Shown: one piece after another, positions 8,749 to 17,587 of the stretch | Position numbering within the stretch: position 1 is the stretch's first letter | Layout of the letters: the number at the start of each line of letters is the position of its first letter | DNA from: Effusibacillus dendaii | GTDB lineage: Bacteria > Bacillota > Bacilli > Tumebacillales > Effusibacillaceae | NCBI RefSeq assembly: GCF_015097055.1 | Contig: NZ_AP023366.1 | Location: 2,684,001-2,748,000 of the forward strand | Length of the DNA stretch: 64,000 nucleotides | Reading direction: 5' to 3' | The notes under the pieces: model-generated | What the model saw: only the letters and a program-made list of their open reading frames with translations | What the model was told of the DNA's origin: nothing | Databases searched by the model: none | Position numbers and translations under genes: made by a program

Positions 8749-8925
8749 TCGTTTTTCTTCCTTCCCTTTGGATTCACGGCTATCTCTACTATATCAAAGA
8801 TGCGGTGCAATACGGGGGAGGAACTCGTAGGGGCACGTCGAATTCATTAGCAACAGAATAATCAGGCTGATCGTTTGTCTGATCTATGTCTGCAGTTCAC
8901 CGTTCTACAAAAAGGGGGAGAGAGC

Positions 8926-10458
8926 ATGGGGCAATCGCTTTCATCGAGAAGAGCTTGGGCTGCTGCGGTGATCATTGCCGTTACAGTTCCAATCGCAGGG
9001 GTATTGGAACCAGATGCCGCATTAGCGAAACAGCCAGATGGCCTACAGCAGCAGTTTCAAGTATCAGCGAACGAAGCCTCTTTGTTGCAGATATACGATC
9101 TTTTGCGCGATCAGCACTGGCCGCAACCAAATGAGAAAGATTTGTTAAATGGGGCTATCAAGGGAATGCTGGAAACGCTTGATGATCCGTATACCCAATA
9201 TATGACGGCGGAAGAGTATCAAAACTTTGTGCGTCAGGTCAACCAAAGTTATGACGGAATCGGTATCCGTGTAGGGGAAGGGACAAACGGTTTCCACGTG
9301 GAAGCTGTGTTTCCGTCCTCTCCTGCAGAATCTGCCGGTTTGCATGTGGGAGACCGGATTGTGGCGGTTAACGGCAAATCGACATTTGGATTGACAGTGG
9401 ACCAGGTGTCGGGTAATTTGCGGGGGGCGGCAGGATCGTCAATCACCTTGCAGGTGGAACGCGATGATAAGCCGTCCTTTACGGTAACCCTTACCCGAAA
9501 GCCGATTTCGTTGCCGACTCTGACGTCCCGGATTTTAGATCAAAAAACAGGCTATATACATCTTCTGACATTTGGTGGGAATGAAGACAAGGATTTTGGC
9601 AGTGCGCTAACCGATCTGCAGAAGAAGGGGATCGATTCCCTGATACTGGATCTCAGAGGCAACGGGGGAGGCCTGATTGATTCGGCGATACGGATCGCGG
9701 ACCGATTTTTGGATGGCGGATTGATTACCCGTATAAAAACCCGTATAGGAGAGGAAGAGATCACGGCTCAACCAGGAAGTCTTAAGATGCCTTTGGTCAT
9801 TCTTGTCGATGCGGATACAGCCAGCGCTTCGGAATTGTTGGCGGGAGCGCTACAAACGCAAAAACGTGCCAAATTGATTGGGCAAAAAACGTTTGGCAAA
9901 GGTGTGGTGCAAACGGTGGTTCCTACCGCAAACGGAGATGTTTTGAAGCTCACTTTTGCCCAGTATTACTTTGCTGACGGTTCGTCTCCAAACAAATTGG
10001 GTCTGCAGCCGGATGTGGTGGTTGCCAGTCCGGCGCTGCAATTGGTCACTGCTTTAGAAACGCTTCATCCGTCAAAAATCAGAAGTGTAAAATTCGATCT
10101 GGACAATCAGAAAACGTATGTGAACCATTGGGAAGTTCCCCAACAAACAGTTGTACAACGACCAGACGGTCAAGTCTTTCTGCCGCTTCGTTTTCTTGTG
10201 GAGGCGTTCGGTTCAGAAGTGAACTGGAAACCGGAAGGGGACGAATCCTTCCAATATAACAACCGTTATGTAGAATTGTCTGCGTCGGACGGTACGCTAA
10301 CTGTCAACGGACAGGTCATGGATTTGCCGCAACCGTTTCTCGCAAAAGATGGAATTACTTTTATTTCTCTGGATGCTGTAAAAGCCGTTCTGCAACCCGA
10401 TCAAGTCAGGCAAAGCGACCGCCTGATCGAGATGGAAGTCGGCGGAACCTCGTTATAA
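8926..10458 (+). CDS. S41 family C-terminal processing peptidase with PDZ and stalk domains
   Basis: Exported serine protease of the CtpA type. After the signal segment (WAAAVIIAVTVPIAGV) come an N-terminal helical domain, a PDZ domain around residues 90-180 (GIGIRVGEGTNGF, VGDRIVAVNGKS), and the S41 core. The nucleophile Ser is in DADTASASELLAGAL and the Lys in KTFGKGVVQT, the Ser-Lys dyad of the family. The C-terminal ~120 residues are a copper-amine-oxidase-like stalk domain (VFLPLRFLVEAFGS), unusual for a CtpA. An upstream in-frame start exists at 8875, but GGGGGAG sits before the ATG at 8926. Role: cleavage of exported proteins near their C-termini; target unknown. Confidence 0.9.
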   Translation: MGQSLSSRRAWAAAVIIAVTVPIAGVLEPDAALAKQPDGLQQQFQVSANEASLLQIYDLLRDQHWPQPNEKDLLNGAIKGMLETLDDPYTQYMTAEEYQNFVRQVNQSYDGIGIRVGEGTNGFHVEAVFPSSPAESAGLHVGDRIVAVNGKSTFGLTVDQVSGNLRGAAGSSITLQVERDDKPSFTVTLTRKPISLPTLTSRILDQKTGYIHLLTFGGNEDKDFGSALTDLQKKGIDSLILDLRGNGGGLIDSAIRIADRFLDGGLITRIKTRIGEEEITAQPGSLKMPLVILVDADTASASELLAGALQTQKRAKLIGQKTFGKGVVQTVVPTANGDVLKLTFAQYYFADGSSPNKLGLQPDVVVASPALQLVTALETLHPSKIRSVKFDLDNQKTYVNHWEVPQQTVVQRPDGQVFLPLRFLVEAFGSEVNWKPEGDESFQYNNRYVELSASDGTLTVNGQVMDLPQPFLAKDGITFISLDAVKAVLQPDQVRQSDRLIEMEVGGTSL

Positions 10459-10469
10459 TCTGATAAATT

Positions 10470-10895
10470 GGAAAGGGTTCGCGTTCACGCAAGAACCAGA
10501 AGCTCATTGAAGGTATGAAGCGGGTGGAAAGCCATCGGAAACCGCACTCAACCGCCATTTCGTGTAAGGCCGACAAGTGGTTTGTCAGTATCACGGTGGA
10601 CACCAGAGACGCGCCGCCAATGTGCGAAAGCCAGGCTATCGTCGGTGCGGATTTAGGTGTCAATCGTCTTGCCGCCTTATCGGACGGGACGAGGGTGTCG
10701 ATACGCGAGTGGACATGCTCTGAGTGCGGAACCCATCATGATCGGGACTTGAATGCTGCAAGGAATCTGATGAAATTGGCCGTGAGTTCCACGGTGACAG
10801 CCTGTGGAGAGGAAGGCTCTGGCATGTTCCAATCGGATCGTGTGAAACCGGCCTCTGCGAAGCAGGAACTCAATGTCAAAACTGCCTATGCGTAG
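10470..10895 (+). pseudogene. TnpB (IS200/IS605 family) remnant with internal deletion
   Basis: Degenerate piece of the RNA-guided nuclease TnpB. It keeps ADKWFVSITVD and the RuvC-I Asp motif (VGADLGVNRLAAL), then jumps directly to the zinc-finger/RuvC-III end (WTCSECGTHHDRDLNAARNL). The segment between, with the RuvC-II Glu and the first CxxC pair, is missing, as is most of the N-terminus. No TnpA is nearby. It lies between the protease and the flippase and cannot encode an active nuclease. The first ~20 codons look rearranged, so the 5' edge is approximate. Confidence 0.8.
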
Positions 10896-10968
10896 ATTTG
10901 AATAAGTTTGAAGGGACGGCCTGAAACTGTAGTATAGTGATAGCAGCAAAAGACATCTGGGAGGATTT

Positions 10969-12591
10969 ATGTCAACGCAAAGCCAAACGTTTGTAAAAGG
11001 CGCCTTTTTCATGGCACTGGCCGGATTAATCTCGAAATTTCTCGGGGTGATCTATGCGGTGCCGCTTTATAATATGATCGGAAGTTACGGAATGGGGCTT
11101 TATCAAATCGCCTATCCGTGGTACCTGACCATGTTGACGATCGCTACGGCCGGATTTCCTCTGGCGCTGTCAAAAGCGGTAGCAGAGCGGGTAGCCGTGG
11201 CGGATTATGATGGAGCGGACCGAATTTTCGGGCTGTCGCTTCGTCTCATGACGTTTACAGGAATTACCGCATTTCTCATTCTGTTTTTCGGAGCCCCATT
11301 ATTTGCCGCCATGGCGGGTAATTCGGAGGCCTCATTGGCTATCCGCGCGCTTTCTATCGCAATTCTGGTGGTGCCCCTGCTGGCTGCATTTCGCGGTTAT
11401 CTGCAGGGACATCAAAATATGGGTTGGTCCGGCACGTCACAGGTGATTGAACAGCTGGTGCGGGTGATCGTGATTCTGTCGGGGACCTATCTCGTTTTGA
11501 AGGCGGGGTATGGCGTCGCATATGGAGCGGCGGCTGCTACGTTTGGCGGCGCGGTGGGCGCGATTGCCAGTCTCTTGATCGTGGTTTACTTTGCTTTCAA
11601 AATGAGAAAACAACTTCAACATAAAATGACCGGTCAGAACCGGATCGATGTTTGGCCGATTTTAAAAAAACTGGTAAGTTATGCGATTCCCATATCACTT
11701 GCCGGTTTGGTGCTGCCCATTGCACAGCAGGTCGATACGAATACGGTTGTCAATTTGCTGAAGTGGAGCGGGGTAACCCGGGAGGCGGCGACCGAGGCGT
11801 TCGGGATTTTAACAAACGACGGATACCGGCTGATTCAGCTTCCCGTTTCGTTTGCCACCGCGATTGGTTATTCGCTCCTGCCCGCTGTTTCTGAAGCGAT
11901 CGCTTTAAAAAATCAAAGTTTGGTGCATGACCGCGTAACCATTTCGTTCCGATTAATCAGTCTGTTGATTTTGCCGTCGACGGCAGTGATGGTAGTATTG
12001 GCGGCTCCGATCGACCTCATGTTGTTCGGTCATACAAATGGGGCAAGAGTCATTCAGATCGTCTCGTTCATGGGAATTTTCATGTCGTTTGAACTGATCA
12101 CCACATTTATGCTGCAAGGGATCGGACAAATGTATCTGCCGGTGCGCAATATGCTCATCGGAACAGGATGCAAACTGATTTTGAACTTGCTGTTCATCCC
12201 TTTTCTGGGCATTACAGGGGCTGCCATTTCCGCCTCGCTCGCGTATGCCGTTTCATCCTGGCTGAATGTGCGAAGTGTATTTCGGTTAACAGGCGTCCGT
12301 TTGGAATGGGCTTTGATGCTGACACGTCCGTTAACCGCGTCGGTTCTGTTCGGAGGTTTTATATGGGGAAGCTACGCATTGCTGCACCGTTTCCTGAGTC
12401 ATATGTTTGCTTCGCCGCGCCTGCTGGTTACGCTGGAACTGATGATTGTACTGCTGGTTGGCGGTATATTCTACGTCATTGTAACGTTGTTAATCGGCAG
12501 CGTTTCCAAAACGGAGATCTCCTATATTCCAAAAATTGGCGGGCGGCTGGCACGGTTGTTGGAACGCTGGCCCCGATTGATAAAAAGTTGA
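10969..12591 (+). CDS. MATE/MVF-type polysaccharide or lipid II flippase (SpoVB/YtgP-like)
   Basis: A 540-residue integral membrane protein with about 14 hydrophobic segments, the size and layout of the MOP-superfamily flippases. The opening FVKGAFFMALAGLISKFLGVIY and the stretch GMGLYQIAYPWYLT are typical of the SpoVB/YtgP branch. YtgP acts as a MurJ for lipid II in Bacillus, while SpoVB acts in spore cortex synthesis; I cannot separate these from sequence. GGGAGG precedes the ATG. It is followed by the broken AIM24 gene on the same strand. Confidence 0.85.
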   Translation: MSTQSQTFVKGAFFMALAGLISKFLGVIYAVPLYNMIGSYGMGLYQIAYPWYLTMLTIATAGFPLALSKAVAERVAVADYDGADRIFGLSLRLMTFTGITAFLILFFGAPLFAAMAGNSEASLAIRALSIAILVVPLLAAFRGYLQGHQNMGWSGTSQVIEQLVRVIVILSGTYLVLKAGYGVAYGAAAATFGGAVGAIASLLIVVYFAFKMRKQLQHKMTGQNRIDVWPILKKLVSYAIPISLAGLVLPIAQQVDTNTVVNLLKWSGVTREAATEAFGILTNDGYRLIQLPVSFATAIGYSLLPAVSEAIALKNQSLVHDRVTISFRLISLLILPSTAVMVVLAAPIDLMLFGHTNGARVIQIVSFMGIFMSFELITTFMLQGIGQMYLPVRNMLIGTGCKLILNLLFIPFLGITGAAISASLAYAVSSWLNVRSVFRLTGVRLEWALMLTRPLTASVLFGGFIWGSYALLHRFLSHMFASPRLLVTLELMIVLLVGGIFYVIVTLLIGSVSKTEISYIPKIGGRLARLLERWPRLIKS

Positions 12592-12633
12592 TGAACGGAC
12601 AAGACAATGAACCATTCATATGGGAGGGCAAGC

Positions 12634-12848
12634 AATGAACGCACATGAAATTGATTATAAGATCCATGGCGATGACATGCAGTTTGTTTTTCGCCACATT
12701 GCGGGGACCAGGCAAAGTATGGGTGCAATCCTTGCCGTTTAGCCGTTTGGCGAGCCGGGTATTTGCGGCGGCACCGCAGACTGGCGGGCGTCGGTCAGAA
12801 GAGGGCAGCATTTTAGGCGAATTGGGAGATCTGTTTGACGAAGATTGA
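12634..12848 (+). pseudogene. AIM24 family protein gene, internally deleted
   Basis: GGGAGG and an ATG start the reading [18 protein letters not shown], the typical N-terminus of the AIM24 (TIGR00266) family. After about 18 codons the frame changes and the sequence continues as the family C-terminus: [20 protein letters not shown], then [24 protein letters not shown] and stop. AIM24 proteins are usually ~260 residues, so roughly 200 residues are missing and the junction is out of frame; the N-terminal frame stops at TAG (12738-12740). The product must be non-functional unless reading shifts. Confidence 0.8.
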
Positions 12849-12885
12849 TGAAAACGAATCAATCGAAAGGCCAACTAAGGTTCGC

Positions 12886-12912
12886 CTGCGCTTAGGCTTG
12901 GCGAAGCCTAGT
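12886..12912 (+). other. Hairpin between the AIM24 remnant and csaB
   Basis: TAGGCTT/AAGCCTA forms a 7-bp perfect stem around GGCG between two convergent genes. There is no good T-run on either side, so it may be a weak bidirectional terminator. Low confidence. Confidence 0.35.
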
Positions 12913-14041
12913 TTCCTTTACATCTTTTTTGCAAAAATCGGACAGCCAGTTCGCCGCTCTTTTCCGCTTCTTTCCGCAGGAGGGAGAGCGGTTCGCGAAT
13001 CTGTTGTTTAAATGGCTGCAAGTCGTTTTCAACCGCGCGAATTCGTTCGTTCAACTGTTCAAACGTGGTTTCCGTCACGCGTTCGGCCGGCGGCAAACCT
13101 AACCGATGGACAAATCGGTCGATTTTAGGGTCGTAGGAAACAGGCACAAAAGGGACTTCATGCAGAGCGGCCAGAATAAGCGAATGAAGGCGCATGCCGA
13201 CAATCATGTCAAAATTGGCAATCAGGCTTGAAATGTCACGGAATGAAAACTTCCGATCAAGAATCACAGCCGGCCGATTCATCAGGTTCACAACCTGCTG
13301 GGAAACCTCCACATCACCAGGATATTGCATCGGTAAAAAAAGGATTTGCCAACCGCGATCATACAGTGCATCGCAGGTTTGGGCAAGAATTTGCCGGTAA
13401 GGATGAGACGTATTCCATGCCCGCACGGCAATCCCGGCCAATTTTTTGCGAGTGCCCGTGTCGTTTGGCATAACGCCGAATTCCTGCAAAATCTGAGCTC
13501 CGTGCTGTTTGGAAAACAGGGAGGTATCGATAGCTAATGCCGGATCAGCCGTCACATGAATCGGCGGTTTCAAAACCCCTATTTTGCGCAAATCGTCATG
13601 CGATTTGTCGTCCCTCACCGTAATCAGGTCCACTTTGTTTACAATTCGGCGAATCAGATACTTGGAAAATGGGCGATGGACCGGTCCCACACCCTGTGCA
13701 TAAAACACCACCGGTTTTCGCATCCGTTTGGCAAGCTCAACAATCCCCAAATAATAAATCACACTGCGGGGACTGCTTACGTCCTGCAACAGCGACCCGC
13801 CTCCCATAAGCAGCAGATCGCAACGGGACAACTGACGGATAATTTCAATCGGGCTCCATCGGTTAAACGCGGGAATTTTAAACAACTCTTGTGTTCGTTC
13901 CGGTTGATTGGAAAGCACAACCGGTTCCGCGTCTGGCCGCAGTTTCTGAATGGCCGACAAGATGCCAAACAATACGGTATCATCTCCCAAATTATCAAAT
14001 CCGTAATAACCGGAGATGAGAATTCTTGGCAACTTGTCCAC
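12908..14041 (-). CDS. csaB: Polysaccharide pyruvyl transferase CsaB
   Basis: Adds a ketal pyruvate to the secondary cell wall polymer that anchors SLH-domain S-layer proteins. The family signature is clear: ILISGYYGFDNLGDD at the start, LLLMGGGSLLQD near residue 100, YAQGVGPV, then GMRLHSLILAAL in the C-terminal half. Length 377 is normal. The gene is divergent from the LCP-tagA pair, which makes and attaches wall polymers. Its presence implies an SLH-anchored surface layer in this organism. Confidence 0.92.
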   Translation of the reverse strand: MDKLPRILISGYYGFDNLGDDTVLFGILSAIQKLRPDAEPVVLSNQPERTQELFKIPAFNRWSPIEIIRQLSRCDLLLMGGGSLLQDVSSPRSVIYYLGIVELAKRMRKPVVFYAQGVGPVHRPFSKYLIRRIVNKVDLITVRDDKSHDDLRKIGVLKPPIHVTADPALAIDTSLFSKQHGAQILQEFGVMPNDTGTRKKLAGIAVRAWNTSHPYRQILAQTCDALYDRGWQILFLPMQYPGDVEVSQQVVNLMNRPAVILDRKFSFRDISSLIANFDMIVGMRLHSLILAALHEVPFVPVSYDPKIDRFVHRLGLPPAERVTETTFEQLNERIRAVENDLQPFKQQIREPLSLLRKEAEKSGELAVRFLQKRCKGN

Positions 14042-14210
14042 CCTCTTTCGACAAAAAAATACGAAAAAACACAGGATAAGTATATCAATTTCGTTTTCAT
14101 CTGGAAAGTTCGATTTGACGGAATAGGTAAATCATACATGGTAACTCCTGCGGAATGAAGGGAAAAATAAAGCAACCGATCCATTTTTTAAACGGCAGGG
14201 GGAGGAAAAA

Positions 14211-15236
14211 ATGAGGCTGCGCAACAGGATATGGTCTATCTGCCTGATGGCCGCAGGGCTGTCATTTTTCGTCCCCAATCAGCATTTGGAAAGCCGCTCT
14301 TCGATATATCGCACTGCCATACATTCGGAAGTTCACTCGGCGGATCCCATTCCCATTCCTCCGAATCAACTTCCTGCCGATAAGTTCCCTCAACAGGCTG
14401 CAGATGTCCCGCAGCAGCTGGACGCATCGCAAAAAGCTGACAATGTGTTTCCTTTGCAGTGGCTCCCCAATTTTGGCAAACCGTTTTCACTGTTGGTTGT
14501 TGGAATTGATTCCCGTGCAGGTGAACCGGCACGTTCCGACAGCCTGTTATTCTCCGTTGTAAACCCCGCTCGGGGTGAAGTGCGAATACTTCAGATACCG
14601 CGTGATACGTATGTACCCGTCAAAGGGCACGGTTATACCAAAATCAATCATGCGATGTCATACGGTCAAGTCCCCTTGCTGAAGCAAACGGTTGAAAACT
14701 GGTTGCAGACCGACATCGATCATACGGCTGTGATTGATTTTGATGGATTTCGCCAGCTGATTGATTTGCTGGGTGGCGTACCTGTGCGTATAGACAAAAA
14801 TATGGACTATGAAGATCCGACGGACGGCACATCCATTCACCTCAAAGCGGGTGAGCGAGTATTGAACGGCAAGCAGGCATTGGATTTTGTCCGTTATCGG
14901 CACGACGCGGAAGCCGATACCGGTAGAATGCGTCGGCAGCGGCAAGTGCTTTTCGCTCTGGGTGAGAAAAGCCTGTCGATCCACACTGTGCCAAAACTGC
15001 CCAAAATACAATCACTTCTTGGGAAACATCTGCAAACCTCCATGTCGATTGGAGAAGTCGCACAGTTGCTGCGAAGCGGGCTATCCATGGATGCAAAACA
15101 GACGCATGTGGAAACGATTAAAGGAGTGAATCGGGTAGCCCCGCAGGATGGAATATGGTATTTTTTTGTCGAGAAGGATGAACAAGAGCGTATCCGGAAA
15201 ATGGTGGCTCAATGGTTGCGGGGGAATTTGGATTGA
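14211..15236 (+). CDS. LytR-CpsA-Psr (LCP) family wall polymer ligase
   Basis: Transfers undecaprenyl-linked polymers to peptidoglycan outside the membrane. A short N-terminal membrane segment (IWSICLMAAGLSFF) is followed by a proline-rich linker and the LCP core: LLVVGIDSRAGEPARSDSLL, ILQIPRDTYVPV, KINHAMSYG, LDFVRYRHDAEADTGRMRRQ. The conserved Asp and Arg residues of the pyrophosphate pocket are all present. Length 341 is normal. Overlaps the next gene by four bases (TTGA), so they are co-translated. Confidence 0.92.
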   Translation: MRLRNRIWSICLMAAGLSFFVPNQHLESRSSIYRTAIHSEVHSADPIPIPPNQLPADKFPQQAADVPQQLDASQKADNVFPLQWLPNFGKPFSLLVVGIDSRAGEPARSDSLLFSVVNPARGEVRILQIPRDTYVPVKGHGYTKINHAMSYGQVPLLKQTVENWLQTDIDHTAVIDFDGFRQLIDLLGGVPVRIDKNMDYEDPTDGTSIHLKAGERVLNGKQALDFVRYRHDAEADTGRMRRQRQVLFALGEKSLSIHTVPKLPKIQSLLGKHLQTSMSIGEVAQLLRSGLSMDAKQTHVETIKGVNRVAPQDGIWYFFVEKDEQERIRKMVAQWLRGNLD

Positions 15237-15961
15237 AATCGGCGGTAAATATTTTAGGGGTACCTTTTAGCTCGCTTTCTTTTGATGAAACAATCGCTTT
15301 GATTCGAGACTGGATGGGGGGCAGCGAACCTCGCCAAATTGTAACGGCCAATCCGGAAATTGTGATGTTGGCGAGACGTGACCCCGATTTTTTGAAGCTT
15401 CTGCAGCAGGCAGATCTTGTGACGCCTGACGGAATCGGGATTGTATACGCGGCCAAAATTTTGGAAAAGGCATCTGTTGACCGGGTGACCGGAATTGATA
15501 TTTTGCCCTTCCTGTTTGAGACAGCCAATCAATCCAAATGGCCTGTATATCTGTTAGGCGCTTCTCCGGAATCGAACCGCCGGGCCATTGAAAACCTTTC
15601 CCGATTGTATCCGAATGCTTTATTTAAGGGCAGGGATGGATTTTTCAGCGATCAGGAAATCCCCTCCATATTGGAAGAGATACGGAGCTTTACCCCCCGG
15701 TTGTTGCTTGTCGGATTGGGGTTAGGCAAGCAGGAGAAATTTATTGCTCGTTATCTTAAACAATTGCATGTGCCGGTATCGATCGGTGTTGGCGGGTGCA
15801 TTGATATTTATGCCGGAACGGTCCGCAGGGCCCCGCTTGTATGGCGCAAATTGCAATTGGAATGGCTGTATCGGTTATTGAAGCAGCCGAGCCGTTGGAG
15901 GCGGCAACTGGTGCTTCCGCATTTTGCCTGGATTGTGATTCGAAAGCGATTGCGGCTGTGA
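15233..15961 (+). CDS. tagA: WecG/TagA/CpsF family glycosyltransferase
   Basis: Likely N-acetylmannosaminyltransferase acting on undecaprenyl-PP-GlcNAc, the committed step of a teichoic-acid-type linkage unit. Family motifs: VNILGVPFSSLSF, ADLVTPDGIGIVYAAK, LLGASPESN, LLLVGLGLGKQEKFI and VGVGGCIDIYAGTVRRAP. The frame opens with ATG at 15212, but GGGGGA stands 7 bases before TTG at 15233, giving a four-base overlap with the LCP gene; I prefer TTG (242 residues). A terminator follows, so LCP-tagA is a two-gene unit. Confidence 0.88.
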   Translation: MKSAVNILGVPFSSLSFDETIALIRDWMGGSEPRQIVTANPEIVMLARRDPDFLKLLQQADLVTPDGIGIVYAAKILEKASVDRVTGIDILPFLFETANQSKWPVYLLGASPESNRRAIENLSRLYPNALFKGRDGFFSDQEIPSILEEIRSFTPRLLLVGLGLGKQEKFIARYLKQLHVPVSIGVGGCIDIYAGTVRRAPLVWRKLQLEWLYRLLKQPSRWRRQLVLPHFAWIVIRKRLRL

Positions 15962-15987
15962 AGGAACAAACTACCATACCGAAGAGG

Positions 15988-16020
15988 GGGAGCCTTGCCG
16001 ATATCGTGGCTCCCTTTTCT
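15988..16020 (+). terminator. Terminator after tagA
   Basis: GGGAGCC/GGCTCCC stem with a 13-base loop followed by TTTTCT. Separates the wall-polymer pair from metK. Confidence 0.85.
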
Positions 16021-16076
16021 TTTGCGAATATCTTTTTGGCCAATGAAGAACGATAAATTTGCGATGCAAAGAACGA

Positions 16077-16105
16077 TTGACAGCCGGTAAAATTTAGGAT
16101 AACAT
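16077..16105 (+). promoter_or_regulatory. Sigma-A promoter of metK
   Basis: Perfect TTGACA, a 17-base spacer and TAACAT, 55 bases before the metK start. No SAM-riboswitch-like leader fits in the remaining space. Confidence 0.75.
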
Positions 16106-16159
16106 GATAAATCGACTTAAACCATTCTAATTTGACAGTATACAACAGGGGGGATTCCT

Positions 16160-17359
16160 GTGACGATACGTCGTTACTTATTTACATCCGAGTCTGTGAC
16201 GGAAGGACATCCGGATAAAATATGCGACCAAATTTCTGATTCCGTGCTGGATGCCATATTGTCGAAAGATCCTAACGCTCGGGTTGCCTGTGAAACCTCC
16301 GTTACTACAGGGTTGGTGCTGGTGGCTGGGGAAATCACCACAAGTACATATGTGGACATCCCAAAAGTGGTCCGCGAAACGATTCGTTCTATTGGATATA
16401 CGCGCGCCAAATACGGATTTGACGCAGATACCTGTGCGGTCATTACATCGATAGACGAGCAGTCCGCCGATATTGCCATGGGCGTCAATAAAGCGTTGGA
16501 AGCACGGGAAGGGCAGATGACAGAAGAAGAAATTGAAGCGATTGGTGCAGGCGACCAAGGCTTAATGTTCGGATTTGCTGTCAATGAGACGGAAGAATTG
16601 ATGCCGCTGCCGATTTCATTGGCGCATAAACTGGCTCGCCGTCTGTCAGAGGTACGTAAAAATGGAACCCTGGATTACCTGCGTCCGGACGGGAAGACGC
16701 AAGTATCGGTCGAGTATGAAGGCAACAAACCGGTTCGTATCGATACCATTGTAATCTCTACCCAGCATTCGGAAGAGATCAGCCAGGAACAGATCGACAA
16801 AGATCTGCACGAACATGTCATTCGACCGGTTGTTCCGGCGGATTTGTTGGATAATCAAACCAAATATTTTATCAATCCTACAGGCCGTTTCGTAATCGGC
16901 GGTCCGCAGGGGGATGCCGGTTTGACCGGACGGAAAATCATTGTCGACACATATGGCGGATACGCGCGTCATGGCGGCGGCGCGTTCTCGGGCAAAGATC
17001 CGACAAAAGTGGATCGCTCTGCTGCCTATGCAGCCCGTTATGTGGCTAAAAATATCGTGGCTGCCGGCCTAGCTGACAAATGCGAAGTGCAGCTCGCGTA
17101 TGCAATCGGCGTAGCGCGCCCTGTATCGATCATGGTTGACACGTTTGGGACGGGGAAAGTGGATGATGAACTGATCGTTGGCCTGATAAAGAATAACTTT
17201 GATTTGCGTCCGGCAGGCATCATTAAGGAGCTTGATTTGCGGCGTCCAATTTATCGTCAGACAGCCGCTTACGGTCATTTTGGCCGTTCCGATTTGGATC
17301 TGCCTTGGGAGCGTACAGATAAGGCGGCGACTCTCCGACAACAGGCGGGACTATCATAA
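16160..17359 (+). CDS. metK: S-adenosylmethionine synthetase
   Basis: Forms SAM from methionine and ATP; cytoplasmic and essential. GTG start with GGGGGGA upstream. Motifs: [16 protein letters not shown] at the N-terminus, [31 protein letters not shown] and [19 protein letters not shown]. Length 399 is standard. It has its own promoter and a strong terminator, so it is monocistronic. Confidence 0.97.
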   Translation: MTIRRYLFTSESVTEGHPDKICDQISDSVLDAILSKDPNARVACETSVTTGLVLVAGEITTSTYVDIPKVVRETIRSIGYTRAKYGFDADTCAVITSIDEQSADIAMGVNKALEAREGQMTEEEIEAIGAGDQGLMFGFAVNETEELMPLPISLAHKLARRLSEVRKNGTLDYLRPDGKTQVSVEYEGNKPVRIDTIVISTQHSEEISQEQIDKDLHEHVIRPVVPADLLDNQTKYFINPTGRFVIGGPQGDAGLTGRKIIVDTYGGYARHGGGAFSGKDPTKVDRSAAYAARYVAKNIVAAGLADKCEVQLAYAIGVARPVSIMVDTFGTGKVDDELIVGLIKNNFDLRPAGIIKELDLRRPIYRQTAAYGHFGRSDLDLPWERTDKAATLRQQAGLS

Positions 17360-17443
17360 ACGGATAAAATTTTTTTGGTGTCACCCCCAAAAACAAAATT
17401 GTCCACCGAATTTCTATAGCATATCACCCTTACCCCATTGCAC

Positions 17444-17482
17444 TGAGGGCATGGCATTTACGCCGTGCCCTCAGACTTTTTT
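17444..17482 (+). terminator. Terminator after metK
   Basis: Twelve-base stem TGAGGGCATGGC/GCCGTGCCCTCA (one T-G wobble) around ATTTAC, then GAC and six T. Confidence 0.9.
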
Positions 17483-17587
17483 CGACATTGTATGGTATTG
17501 GTTGACAAAAAACAGAACCAGATTGCAGGAAAATAGGTCTCTGGTATTGAATAAATAGGTCAAAAGAAGTAGAGGAGGTTTCGATAC

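Noticed and set aside
16021-16159. Possible SAM riboswitch before metK
   Set aside because: The promoter is only 55 bases from the start and the leader lacks the conserved SAM-I core, so there is no room or match.
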